A DNA stretch of 64,000 nucleotides from Ustilaginoidea virens (lineage: Eukaryota; Ascomycota; Sordariomycetes; Hypocreales; Clavicipitaceae): positions 6,634,501-6,698,500 of the forward strand of contig NC_057317.1 in NCBI RefSeq assembly GCF_000687475.1, written 5' to 3'. Below are positions 58,167 to 64,000 of the stretch, piece by piece. The notes beneath the pieces were generated by a model. It did not search any database. It had not been told where the DNA came from and saw only the letters and a program-made list of their open reading frames with translations. Each line of letters begins with the position of its first letter. The first letter of the stretch is position 1. The position numbers and the translations under genes were made by a program.

Positions 58167-58800
58167 ATGCCAATAACTAAAATAGATATAATAGCTTAAC
58201 CTACCTCGGCTGCAAATACTATAAAATACAGCATAGAGAAAGAGTTGATTATCCCTATGGCATTATTTAGTGCATTCGATAAGCTATTTACGAACCTTTA
58301 TATATTGACCTATGGGAGGATTACTAGTAGACTAGACGCTTAAACCTATCTGTCTGATAGGCTTACCGATAAAACTATCCAAATAAAAGACTAGGACGCT
58401 CTTATATAAGTATCGCCCGCGCAGCTATACTATAACTGCATATATAATAGATTCATCTCTAGGTTCTTATACTATACTAGTATATAAGACGGTAGCTTTT
58501 GCGATTAGTATTTACTCTACGGCCGCTACTGCCTTAGAAAGAGTAAGTTAATTATACGCTAGGAGATATTAGCCGGTAAATACCTTACGCTTTTTGATAT
58601 AATGCGTAATAGAACTAGCCTTTAGAAGCTGGTCGATAGTACTACTACCCGCCCGCCTAGCGCTAACGAAATATTAATAATAACGATAATACTAGCATTC
58701 TAATCTATAATAGCTATATTCCTCTAATACTTCGCGATAGCCGAAAGATGCTTACGAACGCTATATATCAAGGCGATAGAGTTTAAAAAGGCTATATATC
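58167..58800 (+). pseudogene. Truncated second copy of the 4491 gene
   Basis: ATG 58167 begins the same decayed protein as at 4491. It is cut after about 211 codons at the junction with duplication B. RIP stops are at partly different codons from copy 1. Confidence 0.7.
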
Positions 58801-59448
58801 AGAGTCCCTTCTGGGGGCAGGGTCAGGCCAGTGGGTCGCAGGTTCGGTACATACAGATGCGCGCAAATTTTCGCGTGCACGCAAAGTACCGCTCCACTAA
58901 AAAAAAAATTTCCTAGCTTAATTCAGATAAGTGAGGGGCAACCAGTCGCATAGAGTACCAGTACATTAAGAGGCGCGCAAATTTTTGCATGCACGCAAAG
59001 TACCACTCTACAATTGAGGGGCAACTAGTTGCTTTGCTCTAAGTGGCAACCATTCGCATAAAGTACTTATATATAGAGAGCCACGCAAAATTCGCATACA
59101 TATAAAGTACCGCTCTACAAATGAGGGGCAACCGTTCGTATAAGGTATTAATACATATAAAGCCACGCAAAATTCGCATATATATAAAGTACCACTCTAC
59201 AAATAAAGGGCAACCATTTGCCTAAGCAACCATTTACCTAAAAAACTATTTACCTAGGCAATTATTTCACTAGGTAACCATTTGCCTAGGCAACTATTGG
59301 TATATATAGAGGCATGCAAATTTTCGCATGCATATAAAGTACCGCTCTATAATTAAGGGGCAACCATTTCCCTAGGCAAATACTTATAGAGGCACGCAAA
59401 ATCTATATGCATATAAAGTACCGCTCTTTAAGTGACTATTTGACTAAA

Positions 59449-61088
59449 GTATCACTACATACTATACACTATTAAACTTGCGTGCATGTAAAGTATCCGA
59501 CTATCGTTATTTTTTTAAGCTAAATCTAGAAAATCATCTAGCGACAGGGGTGTTATACCTACATACCTACCAAATATTAAATCGACTTAGTACATACTCA
59601 TATGCGCTAAATTTCGCGTGTATATAAAGTACCGCTCTATAATGAGGGGCAACTATTTGCTCCCTAGGGCAACCAGTTAAGTAAAGTATCACTACATACT
59701 ATGCACTATTAAACTCGCGTGCACGTAAAGTATCCGATTATCGTTGTTTTTTTAAGCTAAATCTAGAAAATTATCTGGCAATAGGGGTATTGTACCTACA
59801 TACCTACCAAATATTAAATCGACTCAGTATATACTTATATGCGCTAAATTTCGCGTGCATATAAAGTACCGCTCTACAATAAGGGGCAACTATTTGCTCC
59901 CTAGGGCAACCAGTTGAGTAAAGTATTACTATATACTATACACTATTAAACTCGCGTGCATATAAAGTATCCAATTGTTATTGTTTTTTTAAGCTAAATC
60001 TGGAAAATCATCTGGCGATAGGGGTATTATACCTATGTACCTACTAAATATTAAATCGACTCAGTATATACTCATATGCGCTAAATTTCGCGTGCATATA
60101 AAGTACCGCTTTATAATGAAGGGCAACTATTTGCTCCCTAGGGCAACCAGTTGAGTAAAGTATTACTATATACTATACACTATTAAACTCGCGTACATAT
60201 AAAGTATCCGACTATCGTTATTTTTTTAAGCTAAATCTAGAAAATCATCTAGCGATAGGGGTGTTATACCTATGTACCTACCAAATATTAAATCGACTCA
60301 ATATATACTTATATGCGCTAAATTTTACGTGCATATAAAGTACCGCTCTACAATAAGGGGCAACCATTTGCTCCCTAGGGCAACCAGTTAAGTAAAGTAT
60401 CACTATATACTATACACTATTAAACTCGTGTATATATAAAGTATCCGACTATTGTTGTTTTTTTAAGCCAAATCTAGAAAATCCTCTGGCGATAGGGGTG
60501 TTATACCTATATACCTACTAAATATTAAATCGACTTAGTATATGCTTATATGCGCTAAATTTCGCGTGTATATAAAGTACCGCTCTACAATAAGGGGCAA
60601 CCATTTGCTCCCTAGGGCAACCAGTTGAGTAAAGTATTACTATATACTATATACTATTAAACTCGCGTGTACGTAAAGTATCCGACTATCGTTATTTTTT
60701 TAAGCCAAATCTGGAAAATCCTCTGGCGATAGGGGTGTTATACCTACGTACCTACCAAATATTAAATCGACTTAGTATATGCTTATATACGCTAAATTTC
60801 GCGTGCACATAAAGTACCGCTTTACAATAAGGGGCAACCATTTGCTCCCTAGGGCAACTAGTTAAGTAAAGTATCACTATATACTATGTACTATTAAACT
60901 CGCGTGTATGTAAAGTATCCGACTATCGTTGTTTTTTTAAGCCAAATCTGGAAAATCCTCTGGCGATAGGGGTGTTGTACCTACGTACCTACTAAATATT
61001 AAATCGACTCAGTACATACTTATATGCGCTAAATTTCGCGTGCACATAAAGTACCGCTCTATAAGTAAGGGGCAAATATTTAACTAAA
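59449..61088. repeat. 237-bp satellite array, seven units
   Basis: Unit starts at 59449, 59686, 59923, 60160, 60397, 60634 and 60871, each 237 bp apart, with a final 218-bp unit. Same sequence family as 47651-48817. Confidence 0.95.
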
Positions 61089-61140
61089 GTATTACTATAT
61101 ATTATGCACTATAAAATTCGCGTCTATGTAAAGTATCCTA

Positions 61141-61700
61141 AAGGCGCGCAAGCAATATATGTGATCACCTTACTGTAAAGGCTGGCAGGGGATTCGGCAA
61201 AAGGCGCGCAAGCAATATACATGACCTCACTCTAAAGGCATGCAGTACATATAGCAAAAGGCGCGCAAGCAATATACGTGACCTCACTCTAAAGGCATAC
61301 AGTGCATATAGCAAAAGGCGCGCAAGCAATACACATGACCTCACTCTAAAGGCATATAGGGCATACAGCAAAAGGCATGCAAGCAATACACGTGACCTCA
61401 CTCTAAAGGCATGCAGTGTATATAGCAAAAGGCGCGCAAGTAATACATATGACCTCACTCTAAAGGCATACAGTGCATACAGCAAAAGGCGCGCAAGCAA
61501 TATACATAACCTCACTCTAAAGGCATGCAGGGCATACAGCAAAAGGCGCGCAAGCAATATACGTGACCTCACTCTAAAGGCATGCAGTGTATACAGCAAA
61601 AGGCGCGCAAGCAATACATATAACCTCACTCTAAAGGCATACAGGGCATACAGCAAAAGGCGCGCAAGCAATACACGTGACCTTACTCTAAATACAGGCA
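61141..61700. repeat. 57-bp minisatellite, ten unit starts
   Basis: Starts at 61141, then 61201 and every 57 bp to about 61657. The reverse strand is open for 168 codons of 19-residue repeats (LLARLLLYALHAFRVRS type), rich in Leu/Arg. There is no independent sign that it is translated. Confidence 0.92.
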
Positions 61701-61849
61701 GACGCGCTATTAGTATATATAATATTACCCTAAAGGCGTGTACATCAAATAAACCACTTCAGACCTACAGGTCCCAACTATACTATTGATTTAGTAGAAG
61801 TAAGATATATCTTCTTTATTTGTTTATTATTTCCCTTTATATTATTTAT

Positions 61850-61995
61850 CTCTTCGGACCTATAGGTCTTAGTAAGGCTTACATACCTACCTCTTCAGAC
61901 CTACAGGTCCTAGTAAGGCTTACATACCTACCTCTTCAGACCTACAGGTCCCAGTAAGGCTTACATGCTTATTTATTCGGACCTATAGGTCCCAA
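61850..61995. repeat. Tandem palindromic motif units, copy 2
   Basis: Four motif units matching 49510-49665. The centres here are mostly TATA or TACA. Confidence 0.85.
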
Positions 61996-62574
61996 TAGGC
62001 TTCTATCTATATTAGGCGAAGCAGTAATAAGGAGGAAAAGGGCAGATAGTACTACATCTAACGATATAGCCTTTTTATATATACGTGCCGCAGTTATATA
62101 TGCGTACTGCGGTCATATAGGCAGCCGTGGCCGTACCGCGGCCTCATATGCTATATACCTAGTTAGATGCGCTAAATAACTAGCTGACTAACCGACTGAC
62201 TAATAATTCTAATAGCGTTATTACCTTACTTCTTACTATTTACTACCTTATAACCTTCTTCCTTACTAGCTTTATTCCTAATCTCTTTACGCACTACCCT
62301 TTATACTAATACTCTCCTTCTTCTTCCTTACCTTTATTCTCTTTTTTCTTTCTTATTTTTACTCTCCTTTTTTTTCTTTACTTTTACTTTCTTCCTTCTT
62401 TCTTATATATTACTCTTTTCCTTCTTTTTTATATTTTACTCTCTTCCTTCTTTCTTATATATTACTCTCTTCCTTCTTTCTTATACTTTACTCTCTTCCT
62501 TTTTTCTTATACTTTACTCTCTTCCTTCTTTCTTATATTTTACTCTCCTCCTTATAGGATATAATTTAGGCTTA

Positions 62575-62810
62575 CATACATATTATTCAGACCTACAGGT
62601 CCCAATAGGGCTTACATACTTATTTATTCAGACCTACAGGTCCCAATAGGGCTTACAACTTATTTATTCAGACCTATAGGTCCCAATAGGCCTTACATAC
62701 TTATTTATTTAGACCTGCAGGACCCATAGGGCTTGTATACTTATTTATTCAGACCTATAGGTCCTATAGGGCTTACATACTTATTTATTCAGACCTATAG
62801 GTCCCAATAG
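62575..62810. repeat. Second tandem palindromic motif array, copy 2
   Basis: Six units matching 50240-50480, each with ATTCAGACCTACAGGTCCCA or a variant, followed by ATAGGGCTTACATACTTATT-like sequence. Confidence 0.88.
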
Positions 62811-64000
62811 GCTTCTATCTATACTAAGCGAAGCGGGAAAAAGGAGGAAAAAGGCGGATAGCGCTATATCTAACGATATGGCCTTTATATATATATATAC
62901 GGCAGTCATATATGCGTGCCGCAGTTACGTATGCATGCCGCAGATATAAGTGCGTATTAGGGTCACGTGAGCAGCCGCTGCCATAACGCGGCCACATATG
63001 CTATATACCTATATACCTATTAGGTACGCTTATTACTTCCTATAATTCACTACTACCTTACGACCTTCTTCTTTACTAACTTAATTTATAGCCTCTTTAT
63101 TTACTACCTGCTATACTTATACTCCTTTCCTTCTTCCTTACCTTTACTTTTTTCTTTTACTTTTACTTTTATCCTTCTTCCTTTCCTTTACTCTTTTCTA
63201 TCTTCCTTTCCTTTACTCTTATCCTTCTTTCTTACCCTCTACTTTCTTCCCTCTAGGATATAATTTCCCTACTCTATCGCCGGATTACAATACCTACATT
63301 ATCATATCAATACCTCAGCCCTATAAATATTTTCATAAGGTTAGTAATATCATAAGTGGGTATAAAGAATTCCTTAAAAATAACTTAGCTAATATAAAGC
63401 TATAGGATCGTTATCCTAGCAAAATGCTAGTTTATATATCGCCATATAAGTAATGGCTCGCCCGGTCTAATATTATATCATCCTAGCAAAATGCTAGTTC
63501 GCATATCCCTATATAAGGATTAGCTCGGCCTATCTACTACTATATCATCCTTAACGAGATAGGGGTACCTATTAATAAGCTGTAGAAAATGATTTATTAG
63601 TAATATTACTCGTACGTAAGATCGACTACACCTATATCGCTGCACCTAGGCTTTTATTATACTTACCTTATAGGATAGGCAGTAAGAGCGCACGAGAATA
63701 TTACTACTAGCAAAGGATTCTATATTAGCGGCAAAATGCTAATTATTAGTCATTATATATAAGCAGTATTACTCATACGCAAGATTAACCACGCCTATAT
63801 CGCTATATCCGGCCGTCTACTATGCCCACCTTATACGATAGTAAGTAAGAGCGCATAAGAATATCGCTACTAGCGAAAGATTTTATATTAGCGGGAAACC
63901 GCCAACGCCTATCTACTACTATATAGTTGATCTTGCGTACGAGTAATATTGCTGATAGTAGTAGAATATAGCCGGGTGCAGCTATATAGGCGTCATCCTG

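Larger units (their letters stand above)
56635..58800. repeat. Segmental duplication A, copy 2 (uninterrupted)
   Basis: Matches 1-443 and 3401-5123. It includes the empty insertion site (57073-57077), the 157-bp array and the truncated decayed gene. It ends abruptly at 58800, where duplication B copy 2 begins. Confidence 0.93.
58801..64000. repeat. Segmental duplication B, copy 2 (to the window end)
   Basis: Collinear with 47003-51666, including the degenerate repeats, both satellites, the pyrimidine tracts, the motif arrays and the start of the decayed gene (ATG now ATA near 63309). It continues past the window. Confidence 0.93.

Noticed and set aside
48893..61671. Leu/Arg-rich 19-residue repeat ORFs on the reverse strand (48893-49300 and 61165-61671)
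   Set aside because: A 57-bp satellite of whole codons stays open by chance. No start context, no conservation beyond the DNA repeat and no neighbouring gene signal.
48869..61700. CRISPR-like array (short regular repeats)
   Set aside because: Units are head-to-tail with no unique spacers, and the genome is clearly eukaryotic.
1..64000. tRNA or rRNA genes
   Set aside because: No tRNA cloverleaf with A and B boxes or rRNA signature was seen by eye; B-box-like GGTTCGA at 46993 lacks a matching A box and acceptor stem.

Overview
The window looks like a transposon-filled, RIP-mutated (repeat-induced point mutation) block of a filamentous ascomycete (Pezizomycotina) genome. Most of it is strikingly poor in CA/TG and rich in TA, while CpG is kept. 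Long reading frames can be followed for hundreds to thousands of codons if TAG and TAA are read as former CAG and CAA. That is the footprint of C-to-T change at CpA on both strands. I see no intact host gene, rRNA or tRNA. The genus cannot be named from sequence alone.

Layout. (1) 1-5.1 kb is the first copy of a segmental duplication. It holds a 157-bp tandem array and a RIP-dead gene, and is interrupted by a young, un-RIPed LTR element (444-3395) with one intact 497-codon ORF, apparently identical LTRs and a 5-bp target duplication. (2) 6.8-14.4 kb is a complete Ty1/copia element (735-bp LTRs, ACCTT duplication) with a single-frame Gag-Pol broken by a few RIP stops. (3) 14.6-21 kb holds decayed genes and a Tad-like LINE with ORF1 and ORF2. 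(4) 21-32.8 kb holds two unrecognised decayed genes, one of about 2,150 codons with 32-residue and about 15-residue internal repeats. (5) 32.8-46.4 kb is a decayed SNF2-type helicase-like gene split by a second, more heavily RIPed copy of the copia element (36817-44319, TATAC duplication). (6) 47.0-51.7 kb is the first copy of a second segmental duplication made of satellites (237 bp and 57 bp), pyrimidine tracts and palindromic motifs. Decayed coding sequence and further tandem repeats (about 175 bp, 161 bp) follow. (7) 56.0-56.4 kb is a reverse-strand solo LTR of the young LTR family, itself RIPed. (8) 56.6-58.8 kb is the second copy of duplication A, with the empty insertion site. It is fused at 58800/58801 to the second copy of duplication B, which runs to the window end.

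How the parts relate. The sequence gives a relative history. The SNF2-like gene, LINE and large unknown genes were RIPed; copia copy 2 landed in the SNF2-like gene and was RIPed; copia copy 1 was RIPed only lightly; one LTR-family copy collapsed to a solo LTR and was RIPed; and a later copy of that family inserted at 443/444 and has escaped RIP. A short dispersed palindromic motif, whose variants all derive from a TGCA-centred ancestor by RIP, recurs throughout, including inside two inferred introns of the SNF2-like gene. It is the least explained feature of the window.
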